A stretch of DNA of 30,391 nt, taken from an uncultured Muribaculaceae bacterium (GTDB lineage: Bacteria > Bacteroidota > Bacteroidia > Bacteroidales > Muribaculaceae). Below are positions 9,006 through 17,623 of this stretch, piece after piece. Position 1 is the first letter of the stretch. Each line of letters starts with the position of its first letter. The notes below the pieces were generated by a model that was not told where the DNA came from, did not search any database, and saw nothing but the letters and a program-made list of their open reading frames with translations. The translations under genes were made by a program, and so were the position numbers. The stretch is taken from contig CAJTUG010000030.1 of the NCBI GenBank assembly GCA_910579605.1, positions 1 through 30,391 on the forward strand, given 5' to 3'.

Positions 9006-9037
9006 CAAATTTAGGAAACATAAAATAAAATTGCAAA
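9006..9037 (-). promoter_or_regulatory. Promoter for the PUL regulator gene
   Basis: On the minus strand, TTTG (9037-9034) is followed after 20 nt by TAAATTTG (9013-9006), a full match to TAnnTTTG. Predicted start is about 9000, giving a leader of about 55 nt to the ATG at 8945. The 10-mer TGCAAATTTA occurs twice (9004-9013 and 9032-9041), so the second copy is itself a -7-like box and also supplies the -33 element. Confidence 0.6.
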
Positions 9038-9210
9038 TTTATTACAAAAAAAGTACTGTATTAAATATAAGAAAACTAATATTTTACAAAAATAAACGTA
9101 GTAAAAGCGTAGTGTATATTTCTTACCGACGTATTGTTGTAGTAGTATAAAATTTGTTCTTTCTGTTTGAGCTTAATTAACTTTGCTGCCGTAAAAATGA
9201 AAAAATATTA

Positions 9211-9239
9211 AAAGCTGGCTTATAAAAGCTGTAAGCCGG
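9211..9239. repeat. Dyad and direct repeat upstream of the susC promoter; candidate operator
   Basis: CTGGCTTA (9215-9222) and TAAGCCGG (9232-9239) form an 8-bp inverted repeat with one G-T pair and a 9-nt spacer. In addition AAAGCTG occurs at 9211-9217 and 9225-9231, a direct repeat with a 14-bp period. The element ends 22 bp upstream of the putative -33 box. That is a normal place for an activator site, and the divergent LuxR-type regulator is the obvious candidate binder. Binding is inference. Confidence 0.5.
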
Positions 9240-9261
9240 AGCACCTAAAACCATAAATTAG

Positions 9262-9289
9262 TTGGGAAAGGAAGTCTAAATTATCTTTG
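9262..9289 (+). promoter_or_regulatory. Promoter for susC
   Basis: TATCTTTG at 9282-9289 matches the Bacteroides -7 box TAnnTTTG exactly. TTG at 9262-9264 lies 17 nt upstream and is a short, weak -33 element, which fits an activator-dependent promoter. Predicted transcription start is about 9296. Confidence 0.55.
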
Positions 9290-9388
9290 CTTATTTCTTC
9301 TCGCTTTTCCCATTCTCTATGCTTTCATAAATTACATAACAGAATACAACGTTAATTAACCTTAATAAAAAACCAAAACAAACCACAC

Positions 9389-12300
9389 ATGAAGAAGCAA
9401 ATCTTTTTCTTACTATGTGCTCTAATCTGTGGTGCCATGAGTGCAATGGCCCAGATTACAGTAACTGGTACAGTAATTGATGCATCAGCAGAACCGCTGA
9501 TTGGTGTTTCCGTTACTGTAAAAGGTTCCAATGTCGGCGCCGTTACAGATTTAGACGGCCAGTACAAACTAACCAATGTTCCCAAAGACGGAACAATTTC
9601 CTTTTCCTATTTTGGAATGGCTACCCAAGACATCAAAGTTGACGGTCGCACGACTATTGATGTTACAATGCATGACGACAACCTCCACCTTGACGAGGTA
9701 GTAGTTATCGGTTATGGTTCGGCAAAAGCGAAAGACTTGACATCACCGATTGTTACTGTAACTGGAGCTGAGATTACCAATATTCCGTCCTCTTCGCCTA
9801 TGGGCGCTTTGGCTGGTAAAGTCCCCGGTGTAAACGTTATTAACTCCGGCGCTCCAGGTGCAGGACCTACAGTCCAAATCCGTGGTCTCGGTTCGTTTAC
9901 AGCCTCGTCTCCCCTTTATGTTGTAGATGGAATGTTCTACGATGACATCAACTGGCTCAACAACGACGATATTCAAGATATATCTATATTAAAAGATGCC
10001 TCTGCTGCAGCCATCTATGGTGTTAAAGCAGCAAATGGTGTGGTTCTCGTTACAACCAAAAAAGGTTTCAAGCACCAAGCTGCCAAGATTACATATAATG
10101 GTTATGTAGGTATTCAGAAAGCTACTCATCTCCTTAAAATGTGTAACTCTCATGAATACGCAACAATGCTTATGGAAGCTAATCCGGACGCGTATAGAAG
10201 CTTCCTTGAAGAATCTATTAAAAACTATGGTGGCAACATGGACAACCTCCAGTTCAACGCCGATACCGATTGGTATGATGAACTCCTTCGTACAGCTGTG
10301 ATAACAAACCATAACCTCAACATTAGTGGAGGCAGTGATCGTGCTACTTACTCTTTGGGTATGAGCTACCTCTACCAAAATGGTATCATGAAAGCTGAAA
10401 ACGACTACGAACGTCTCAATTTCCGTGCTCAGGTAGACTATGACGCAACTAATTGGATGAAAGTAGGATTTACAGGCGTGTTCTCCAACAGCACTCAGAA
10501 CAATGCTAATTTCAACGCATGGCAACAAGCTTTCAACATGCCGTCTATCATGCCGGTTTATGATGAAAAGAATGGCCAGACTTTCCCTGAAAAATTCGCA
10601 TCTCCCGGTACTCTTGGCTACACCAACAATTTCAACAACCCTGTTGCCACGGCTACTTATAATAATGCTCGCAACCGCAACTATCAGGCAATGACCAATT
10701 TCTTTGCCGATTTCACAATCCTTCCCGAAAAACTCGATTTCCGCACAAGCTATGGCTATGATTTCGCTTCTACTCGTGCAGTAAACTTGGGTATTCCCTA
10801 TTTCGTTAGCAACAACCAGCACAGAGAAACCTCTGAACTTACAAAAGAAAACAGCCAATGGAATAAGTGGGTATGGGATAACGTCCTCACATATAAAGAT
10901 AAAATCGGCAAACATGGTTTTGGCGCTATGCTTGGTTACTCCATGCGCCAGGAAGAATATCATTTCCTCAAAGGTACTGCCCAAAACGTTCCTTACGATA
11001 AAGAAATATGGTGGTATCTCAGCAACGGCAACGGTGATACAACAAAGGCTGAAGACAATGGCACACGCTTCCGTAGCCAGAGCTACTTTGCACGTTTGAA
11101 CTATGATTTTGACAGCCGCTATCTCCTCACATTTACATTCCGTGCCGACGGGTCTTCCAAATATCAGGAAAAATGGGGTTATTTCCCCTCTGTTGGTGCT
11201 GCATGGAATATCTCTAACGAAGAATTCATGAAAGGTCAGACTTGGGCCGATTTCCTCAAACTCCGTGCTTCATGGGGTATGCTCGGTAACGACAAGGTTG
11301 CTGCATCCGACGGTTTTGCTTCTCTCACCACAGGTAACGGCGCTTCCGGCGTATTCGGATCTATGGGAACAGGTATCGGTACTCCTTATGCCGGTTTCTA
11401 TGACAATTCTTTCTTTAGCTGGTTGAAATGGGAAAAAGTGAGCGAAACCAACGTAGGTCTTAGCTATCAGACACTCACAGGCCGTTTGAGCGCAGAACTT
11501 GACTGGTTCTACCGCCTCACAACCGAAGCTGTAATCTCCCCTGCTACTCCTATCTTCCAAAATGCTTTGGCAGGTAACTGGGGCGAAATCCTCAACACTG
11601 GTTTTGATATTTCTCTTAACTGGAACGACCGTGTAGGAGATTTCAAATATTATGTAGGTGCAAATCTTTCTACTCTACACAATGAAGTTAAGTCTCTCCG
11701 TGGAGGTCTCCAGTACATTATCGGTGGCCGTACTGTAAACAAAGTAGGTGAAAGAATGAATAGCTTCTATGGCTACGACGTGATTGGTGTTTATCAGACT
11801 CCTGAAGAAGTGGCTGCCGATCCAATCGCAGTTGCAAACGGTCTTGAACCCGGTGATTTCAAATACCGCGACGTTAACGGCGACGGTTCTATCGATGGCA
11901 ACGACCGTATAACCATGGGTTCTTATCTTCCCAGCTTGAGCTACGGTATCAATTTTGGTTTCACAATCAAGAATTTTGATTTCGCTATCAGCACATTCGG
12001 CCAGGCCGGTGCCAAGATGTTCAACCGTAAACGTCAGCTCCGCTTTGCCCAGTCTAACTACAACTTTGACCAAGACCAGTTCAAGAATCGTTGGACAGGT
12101 CCCGGCAGCACAAACAAGTATCCTTCTGCAAAAGCGCTCACTAAGAGTTGGAACGTAAGTTCTTCGGCAACAGCTTCCAATACATATTTCGTTGAATCTG
12201 CCGATTTCTTCCGTATCCAGAACATCACTTTGGGCTACACATTCCGCAACATCAAGATGGGTAATTACACAATGCCCGGTATCCGCTTGAGTTTGACTGC

Positions 12301-12436
12301 AGATCGTCCGTTCTCCTTCTTCAGTGCTAATACATTCTCTCCCGAACTTACCGGTTCTGATGGTGTAGAAGGTTGGGATACTCAGGTTTATCCTCTCAGC
12401 TCAACCTACACATTCGGTGTTCAGCTTGATTTCTAA
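9389..12436 (+). CDS. SusC/RagA-family TonB-dependent outer membrane transporter
   Basis: 1015 aa, normal SusC length. It imports oligosaccharides across the outer membrane using TonB energy, in complex with the SusD-like lid encoded next. Signal peptide (residues 1-22, ending AMAQ). Carboxypeptidase-regulatory-like domain (about 24-100: TVTGTVIDASAEPLIGVSV, DLDGQYKL). TonB box region LDEVVVIGYG. Plug domain with GAGPTVQIRGLGSF and SPLYVVDGM, then ILKDASAAAIYGVKAANGVV. Long beta-barrel ending TFGVQLDF with a terminal Phe as expected for BAM recognition. The first susD ATG overlaps its stop codon. It has no anti-sigma-interacting N-terminal extension, consistent with control by the divergent one-component regulator. 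Confidence 0.97.
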   Translation: MKKQIFFLLCALICGAMSAMAQITVTGTVIDASAEPLIGVSVTVKGSNVGAVTDLDGQYKLTNVPKDGTISFSYFGMATQDIKVDGRTTIDVTMHDDNLHLDEVVVIGYGSAKAKDLTSPIVTVTGAEITNIPSSSPMGALAGKVPGVNVINSGAPGAGPTVQIRGLGSFTASSPLYVVDGMFYDDINWLNNDDIQDISILKDASAAAIYGVKAANGVVLVTTKKGFKHQAAKITYNGYVGIQKATHLLKMCNSHEYATMLMEANPDAYRSFLEESIKNYGGNMDNLQFNADTDWYDELLRTAVITNHNLNISGGSDRATYSLGMSYLYQNGIMKAENDYERLNFRAQVDYDATNWMKVGFTGVFSNSTQNNANFNAWQQAFNMPSIMPVYDEKNGQTFPEKFASPGTLGYTNNFNNPVATATYNNARNRNYQAMTNFFADFTILPEKLDFRTSYGYDFASTRAVNLGIPYFVSNNQHRETSELTKENSQWNKWVWDNVLTYKDKIGKHGFGAMLGYSMRQEEYHFLKGTAQNVPYDKEIWWYLSNGNGDTTKAEDNGTRFRSQSYFARLNYDFDSRYLLTFTFRADGSSKYQEKWGYFPSVGAAWNISNEEFMKGQTWADFLKLRASWGMLGNDKVAASDGFASLTTGNGASGVFGSMGTGIGTPYAGFYDNSFFSWLKWEKVSETNVGLSYQTLTGRLSAELDWFYRLTTEAVISPATPIFQNALAGNWGEILNTGFDISLNWNDRVGDFKYYVGANLSTLHNEVKSLRGGLQYIIGGRTVNKVGERMNSFYGYDVIGVYQTPEEVAADPIAVANGLEPGDFKYRDVNGDGSIDGNDRITMGSYLPSLSYGINFGFTIKNFDFAISTFGQAGAKMFNRKRQLRFAQSNYNFDQDQFKNRWTGPGSTNKYPSAKALTKSWNVSSSATASNTYFVESADFFRIQNITLGYTFRNIKMGNYTMPGIRLSLTADRPFSFFSANTFSPELTGSDGVEGWDTQVYPLSSTYTFGVQLDF

Positions 12437-12465
12437 TGCCAAACTGCTTAAAATTAAAAAAAACA

Positions 12466-13974
12466 ATGAAAATCAAATTCCATAAAATATTCGCAGCTGT
12501 GGCTATCGGCATTGCAATGGTAGCCCTCCCTTCTTGCGACGATTACCTCGACATCGAGCCGGAAAAGACTCTTCCTGGCGAAAGCGTGGACTATACGGAT
12601 GTAGACCAAATGTATGGTGCTGTGAGCGGTTGTTATGCAGCTATCCGTTCATATCATATGCATTGGATTATCAACTTGCTAACCAATACACGCGACGGCG
12701 ATATCTGGTCTGGACGTGTAGACGACCAAGGAGACCTTGTTTCTATGGGCAATAATTATGTGTACAACAGCTCGTGGTGGGGTGTTACAGAAAGCTGGCG
12801 CTGTTACTATCAGATTGTACGTATCTGTAATGCTGCTCTTGAACAGCTTGATCTCTTTGCCGCAAATATCAACAACGAAAATGATATGTCTACCTACCGC
12901 TCTTATTGCGGTGAAGTGCGCATAATCCGAGCTCTTGCCTACTATCGCTTGACACAATTCTTCGGCATTATACCCATCTTGAACAATAACTATCAGACAA
13001 ATTTCACTCCCTCTACTCGCGAAGTTGTCTTTGAGTATGCTCTCTTGGATCTTGATTATGCAATGAAGAATTTGCCCAGAGTTCGCCCCAACCAAATGGC
13101 TCACGTAGGAGCTTTCTCTTACTATACAGCAGAAGCTCTCGCCGCCAAAATCAATCTCCAACTTGGCGACTATTCAAAGGTTAAAGAACTTACAAACGAT
13201 ATTATCGATTCCAAGCTCTTTACTCTTTATCCGGACTACTATCAACTTTGGAAAATACCCGGACGTCTTTGCGATGAGTCTTTGGCAGAATGCCAGGTTA
13301 CCGATTTTGGTATGGGCTCCGGCGATTACGTTGGCGTTGACCAGTTCTTTAATTGCGCCGGTCCGACTATTAGAAACGAAAATACAACACTTAAAAGTAC
13401 TGGCGGTTGGAATTTCGTAGGTTATTTTGAAAGCTTCCGTGACTGGGCTGTCGCAAGAGGTGAAAAAATCCGTGCTACAACTACATTCCTTGTAGGTGGT
13501 ACAACAACCCCAAGCGGTGACTATGTGCAGCCAGCAGGTAACCCCAACAATACCAATATATGGAACGGTAAATTCTATGTTCCTTTGGAACAATTCACAG
13601 AAGGTCGCTCCACTTATGGCAGCAATAACAATGTGCGTTTACTCCGCTATGCTGATGTACTTTTGATGAATGCTGAAGCTAAAGTACGCCTTGGCGAGAA
13701 CGGCGATACTCCATTTAACCTCGTACGCACCCGTGCAGAAATGCCTAATCTCACTAATGTTACCGTAGACCAAATCCTTGACGAACGTCGCATGGAACTC
13801 TGCGGCGAATGGGGCGAACGATATGCCGACCTTGTTCGTACAGGCAAAGCTGCTACAGTTTTGGGCCCCAATGGATGGACTGAAGCCAAGACATATTTCC
13901 CCATTCCTCAGACTCAAATAGACCTGGCACCTGAATTGGCTAACGAACCCTTTACAGAATTGACTCTTTTCTAA
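12466..13974 (+). CDS. SusD/RagB-family nutrient-binding outer membrane lipoprotein
   Basis: 502 aa. Surface glycan-binding lipoprotein that forms the lid on the SusC barrel. I chose the ATG at 12466 over the in-frame ATG at 12436. It begins directly with a lipoprotein signal (MKIKFHKIF, then ALPSC with Cys24), while the extra ten residues from 12436 would put a charged tail in front. After the Cys comes DDYLDIEPE, an acidic stretch typical of surface-exported Bacteroidetes lipoproteins. The body is alpha-helical and TPR-like, with SusD features such as EVRIIRALAYYRLTQFFG near the N-terminal third and RYADVLLMNAEAKVRLG plus ILDERRMELCGEWGERYADLVRTG near the end. Followed by a strong terminator hairpin. 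Confidence 0.95.
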   Translation: MKIKFHKIFAAVAIGIAMVALPSCDDYLDIEPEKTLPGESVDYTDVDQMYGAVSGCYAAIRSYHMHWIINLLTNTRDGDIWSGRVDDQGDLVSMGNNYVYNSSWWGVTESWRCYYQIVRICNAALEQLDLFAANINNENDMSTYRSYCGEVRIIRALAYYRLTQFFGIIPILNNNYQTNFTPSTREVVFEYALLDLDYAMKNLPRVRPNQMAHVGAFSYYTAEALAAKINLQLGDYSKVKELTNDIIDSKLFTLYPDYYQLWKIPGRLCDESLAECQVTDFGMGSGDYVGVDQFFNCAGPTIRNENTTLKSTGGWNFVGYFESFRDWAVARGEKIRATTTFLVGGTTTPSGDYVQPAGNPNNTNIWNGKFYVPLEQFTEGRSTYGSNNNVRLLRYADVLLMNAEAKVRLGENGDTPFNLVRTRAEMPNLTNVTVDQILDERRMELCGEWGERYADLVRTGKAATVLGPNGWTEAKTYFPIPQTQIDLAPELANEPFTELTLF

Positions 13975-13997
13975 GCATAAACGAACTTTGACTTTTC

Positions 13998-14036
13998 GGC
14001 CGTCCCCTTCCCCAGGCAGGGGGCGGCCATTTTTTT
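13998..14036 (+). terminator. Rho-independent terminator or attenuator between susD and the GH43 gene
   Basis: GGCCGTCCCC (13998-14007) pairs with GGGGGCGGCC (14019-14028) over 10 bp including one G-T pair, with an 11-nt loop. A run of seven T (14030-14036) follows. The next start codon is at 14041, only four bases after the T run. It probably sets a high susCD to enzyme ratio by partial readthrough. Confidence 0.85.
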
Positions 14037-14040
14037 AACC

Positions 14041-16125
14041 ATGAAACATCAACTCTTTTTTGCAGTTATGCTTGTGGCCGGCCTCGCTGCTTCTGCCGAT
14101 TCTATAAAGGTTGTCAAAGGGCAAGTGAGCGATTATTATATCACGGTTGTTGATGAACATTTTATCTCCGGGAAAGTAGTAGATGATAAAGGGAAGCCCT
14201 TGGATGGTGCAACAGTGATGTTTTTTGCAAGCCCTTGCCACGAGCAAACAGACAATATGGGGCGTTTCAGAATCAAGGCTTCTCCTGCAGACACGTCATT
14301 GTATGTCTTTTATCCTGGCATGGCTCTTGAGAATCATCCGTTGGGAAAAGATTCTCAGAATGTTCTCGTGCGCCTTAGGCCGGCTGAAAAACGACAAATC
14401 ATACCACGGAGGAAGGCTTTGGCAACGAAATGGTACAATCCAGACATATATATCCCCTCTACTTTCTGCAATCCTATAAACATAAGCTATAACTTTGAAC
14501 CGTATAATAATAATGTTAAGCCAAATGGCGCATTCCGCTCGTCGGCAGATCCTATGGCTCTAACATACGGCGACGAGGCTTTCCTTTTTTCTACAAACCA
14601 AGACGGATTCCATTATTCAAAAAACCTTACTGATTGGGAATTTGCGCTGGCATCATTTAAACGTCGTCCTACCGACGACGACCAATGTGCTCCTGCTGCA
14701 TATGTGAGTGGCGATACGTTGTTCTATACCGGAAGTACCTACGAAGGATTGCCGGTGTGGTATACGACAGACCCGAAATCGGGGAAATTCCGACGTGCTG
14801 TAGATCGCAATGCATTGCCGTCGTGGGATCCGTGTCTCTTTCTTGACGATGATGGGAAATTGTATCTGTACTACGGCTCAAGCAATGAATATCCTCTTAA
14901 GGGCGTGCAGATAAGCCGCGAAGATTTTTTCCCCGAGAGTAAGATTGTAGATGTCATGGCTTTACATCCCGATATGCATGGCTGGGAGCGTTTTGGCATG
15001 AACAACGATGATACTTCCACATTGGCACCTTTTACAGAAGGTGCTTATATGACAAAACATAAGGGCAAATATTATCTTCAATATGGAGCTCCCGGTACCG
15101 AATTCAAAGTCTATGCCGATGGCGTCTATGTGTCTGACAGTCCTCTTGGACCATTTGAATACCAACGGCATAATCCAATGAGCTATAAGCCTGGTGGCTT
15201 TGTTCAAGGTAGTGGACACGGCGGTACTTTCAGAGATAATAAAGGACACTATTGGCATGTTTCAACATGTATGCTTTCGCTTAAATACAAGTTTGAGCGA
15301 CGCATAGGCCTTTATCCTGTAGGTTTTGATGCAGACGGTATAATGTATAGCTCTGCAGCTTTTGGTGATTATCCTAATTTCAACGGCGATAAAGATATCG
15401 CCAATCCCGAGGATAGATTTGCGGGTTGGATGTTGCTGAGCTACGGAAAACCGGTTGCAGTTTCTTCAACCGATAGTGTTTTTGAAGCCAAAAATGCTAC
15501 CGACGAAAGCATGCGTACATATTGGGCCGCAGCGTCTGGTAAACCAGGAGAATGGCTTGCCGTTGACCTTGAAGGGGTTAAAGATGTGAGGGCAATCCAG
15601 ATTAATTATTATGATCATAAGGCCATCCAATATGACCGTGCAAACGATTTGTATCACCAATATCGTGTATATTCTTCGCTCGACGGTGAAGACTGGACTT
15701 TGGTAATAGACAAGAGTGATAACGACAAGGACGTACCACATGATTATGTAGAACTTGCAGAGCCTTTGGCCACGCGCTATATAAAAGTTGAAAATCTTCA
15801 TATGCCGGCAGGGCATTTTGCGATTTCGGGTCTTAGGATATTTGGTAATGATTCTTCTCTTGTTCCACAAACTCCGAAGAACCTAAAAGTAGAACGCGAT
15901 AAAACAGACCCTCGTAATGCAATGATTTCGTGGCAATCGGCAAAAAATGCTTATGGCTACAATGTGTATTATGGTATTTCTCCCGACAAGCTATACAACG
16001 CCATAACGGTTCTTGGCGACACAAGCTACGACATGCGCGGCCTTGACAGGGACACGGAGTATTATTTCGCTGTTGAAGCTCTTGGAGAAGGAGGTAGATC
16101 TGCAAAATCCAAAATAGTGCATTAG
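14041..16125 (+). CDS. GH43-type glycoside hydrolase with N-terminal CarboxypepD_reg-like, discoidin and FN3 domains
   Basis: 694 aa, exported (Sec signal, residues 1 to about 18, no lipobox). Domains: a carboxypeptidase-regulatory-like beta domain (about 42-118: ISGKVVDDKGKPLDGATV, DNMGRFRIKA); a five-bladed GH43-type propeller (about 160-455); an F5/8 type C carbohydrate-binding domain (about 468-600: NATDESMRTYWAA, WLAVDLEG); and a fibronectin III domain (about 607-692). The GH43 acid triad is visible: Asp170 in SADPM (base), Asp263 in SWDPCLF (pKa modulator) and Glu333 in FTEGAYM (acid), plus GSGHGGTF. Known GH43 activities include arabinosidase, xylosidase and galactosidase; which applies here is unknown. 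Its place in a probable beta-1,2-glucan PUL is unexpected. Start codon abuts a terminator; 78 bp to the next gene. Confidence 0.82.
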   Translation: MKHQLFFAVMLVAGLAASADSIKVVKGQVSDYYITVVDEHFISGKVVDDKGKPLDGATVMFFASPCHEQTDNMGRFRIKASPADTSLYVFYPGMALENHPLGKDSQNVLVRLRPAEKRQIIPRRKALATKWYNPDIYIPSTFCNPINISYNFEPYNNNVKPNGAFRSSADPMALTYGDEAFLFSTNQDGFHYSKNLTDWEFALASFKRRPTDDDQCAPAAYVSGDTLFYTGSTYEGLPVWYTTDPKSGKFRRAVDRNALPSWDPCLFLDDDGKLYLYYGSSNEYPLKGVQISREDFFPESKIVDVMALHPDMHGWERFGMNNDDTSTLAPFTEGAYMTKHKGKYYLQYGAPGTEFKVYADGVYVSDSPLGPFEYQRHNPMSYKPGGFVQGSGHGGTFRDNKGHYWHVSTCMLSLKYKFERRIGLYPVGFDADGIMYSSAAFGDYPNFNGDKDIANPEDRFAGWMLLSYGKPVAVSSTDSVFEAKNATDESMRTYWAAASGKPGEWLAVDLEGVKDVRAIQINYYDHKAIQYDRANDLYHQYRVYSSLDGEDWTLVIDKSDNDKDVPHDYVELAEPLATRYIKVENLHMPAGHFAISGLRIFGNDSSLVPQTPKNLKVERDKTDPRNAMISWQSAKNAYGYNVYYGISPDKLYNAITVLGDTSYDMRGLDRDTEYYFAVEALGEGGRSAKSKIVH

Positions 16126-16203
16126 CTAAAATAAGCCTATTCCCTATAATTTTAGACACTTAGTTTCGTTATTATTATAAAACATTTTTGAATTACTATC
16201 TCA

Positions 16204-17580
16204 ATGAATTTTAAGTTCAAGACATTATTTGCAACCGTAACCTTGTTTGGCGCCGCATCATGCACATCTTGCAGCGACGATGCTACCAAAGCACCCGAAC
16301 AAACACCCCCAGTTGAAGAGCAACCGGCTTTTGCCGACGATGAAGAATTTTTGGACTGGATTCAAAAAACTCATTTCAATTATATGTGGGAAGGGGCCGA
16401 ACCCACCTCAGGGCTTGCCCCAGAACGTATTCACATGGATAATGTTTACCCGCAAAACGATAAACAAGTCATCACCACCGGTGGCTCGGGTTTTGGTATT
16501 GCAGGCCTCATCGCTGCTATAGACAGAGGTTTTATAACACGAGAAGAAGGCGTGGCAAGATTTAGAAAAATTGTAGATTATCTGGGTAAAGCCGACCGTC
16601 ACCACGGTGTGTGGTCTCATTGGATCGATGGTCCTACTGGCAAAACAGTTCCTTTTGGTCAGAAAGATAATGGTGGCGACCTTGTAGAAAGCTCTTTCCT
16701 TATGGCAAGTTTGCTTGCTGCTCGCGAGTATTTTAAAGACGGAAGCGAGGAGGAAAAACAGATTGCAGCCGATATCGACAAACTTTGGCGCGAAATGGAA
16801 TTTGATTGGTATACTAAAGGTGGCGAAGACGTTCTTTATTGGCATTGGTCACCAGATTATGCATGGGAAATGAATTTCCCGTTGGAAGGATATAACGAAT
16901 GCCTCATAACATATGTTTTGGCAGCATCGTCTCCAACGCATACTATTCCGGCTTCGGCTTACCACAAAGGATGGGCACGTGGTGGTGATATTGTAAGCGA
17001 CAAGAAATTCATGGGTCTTCCCTTGGTTCTTAAACACAATGGTGCGCAAGAAACCGGTGGCCCGCTCTTTTGGTCTCATTATTCATATATAGGTCTTGAT
17101 CCTCGCGGACTTAAGGATCAATATGCAGATTATTGGGAGCTTAACAGCAATCATGCCAAGACAGACTATTTATATTGCGTTACTAATCCTAAAGGCTATA
17201 AAGGCTATGGTGAAAACTGCTGGGGATTGACTGCAAGTTATTCGCCCAACGGCTATTCTGCCCATGCGCCAAATAATGATTTGGGCGTTATCACCCCCAC
17301 CGCTGCTTTGTCTTCGTTCCCTTATACTCCAGAGGAATCCATGCGTGCGGCAAAATATTTTTATTCTAAAGGAGATTGGCTGAGAGGTAAATATGGGTTC
17401 TATGATGCATTCTCCGAAGAACAAAATTGGACAACACCCCGTTATCTTGCCATAGATCAGTTGACAATAGCTCCGATGATAGAGAACTATAGGACAGGTC
17501 TTATTTGGAATCTTTTCATGGGTGCACCCGAAATTCAGGAAGGCCTTAATAAATTGGGATTTACTACCGATAAACATTAA
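16204..17580 (+). CDS. GH144-type beta-1,2-glucanase (PF10091 glycoamylase family) lipoprotein
   Basis: 458 aa. Lipoprotein signal with lipobox GAASC (Cys20) followed by TSCSDD, suggesting outer membrane and possibly surface location. The rest is a single (alpha/alpha)6-barrel of the PF10091 type, with FLDWIQKTHFNYMWEGAEP, TTGGSGFGIAGLIAAIDRGF, GDLVESSFLMASLLAAREYF and GYNECLITYVLAASSPTH. Other conserved pieces are GPLFWSHYSYIGLDPRG, NCWGLTAS and YNG/APNNDLGVITPTAALSSFP. Acids Glu162 (LVES) and Glu232 (YNEC) are candidates for catalysis. Characterised bacterial members (GH144) are endo-beta-1,2-glucanases or sophorose-releasing exo-enzymes. The GH3 partner downstream supports this. Other PF10091 activities cannot be excluded by eye. 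Confidence 0.8.
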   Translation: MNFKFKTLFATVTLFGAASCTSCSDDATKAPEQTPPVEEQPAFADDEEFLDWIQKTHFNYMWEGAEPTSGLAPERIHMDNVYPQNDKQVITTGGSGFGIAGLIAAIDRGFITREEGVARFRKIVDYLGKADRHHGVWSHWIDGPTGKTVPFGQKDNGGDLVESSFLMASLLAAREYFKDGSEEEKQIAADIDKLWREMEFDWYTKGGEDVLYWHWSPDYAWEMNFPLEGYNECLITYVLAASSPTHTIPASAYHKGWARGGDIVSDKKFMGLPLVLKHNGAQETGGPLFWSHYSYIGLDPRGLKDQYADYWELNSNHAKTDYLYCVTNPKGYKGYGENCWGLTASYSPNGYSAHAPNNDLGVITPTAALSSFPYTPEESMRAAKYFYSKGDWLRGKYGFYDAFSEEQNWTTPRYLAIDQLTIAPMIENYRTGLIWNLFMGAPEIQEGLNKLGFTTDKH

Positions 17581-17623
17581 GAGTAAAAAACTCAATGAAA
17601 CCCCTTAAATAATATATACAGAC

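Larger units (their letters stand above)
8946..9388. other. 443-bp divergent intergenic regulatory region of the PUL
   Basis: No gene is visible here. The region is strongly AT-rich. It contains a minus-strand promoter for the regulator (9006-9037), a plus-strand promoter for susC (9262-9289), and a direct-plus-inverted repeat (9211-9239) just upstream of the susC promoter. The stretch between about 9050 and 9200 shows no structure I can name. The susC leader after the predicted start (about 9296) is about 93 nt, A-rich near the start codon, with no Shine-Dalgarno. Confidence 0.7.

Noticed and set aside
9989..10984. 331-codon open frame on the minus strand inside susC
   Set aside because: It lies fully antisense to a clear SusC coding region, has no recognisable motif, and its composition is explained by the codon use of susC.
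12436..12465. Earlier SusD start at the ATG that overlaps the susC stop
   Set aside because: It would add ten mostly polar and basic residues before an otherwise perfect lipoprotein signal. The ATG at 12466 is preferred, although coupled translation from 12436 cannot be excluded.
16126..16203. Possible separate promoter for the GH144 gene (CATTTTTG at 16183-16190)
   Set aside because: The -7 box has a mismatch in its first base and the nearest -33-like TTTC is only 16 nt away. I regard readthrough from the GH43 gene as more likely.
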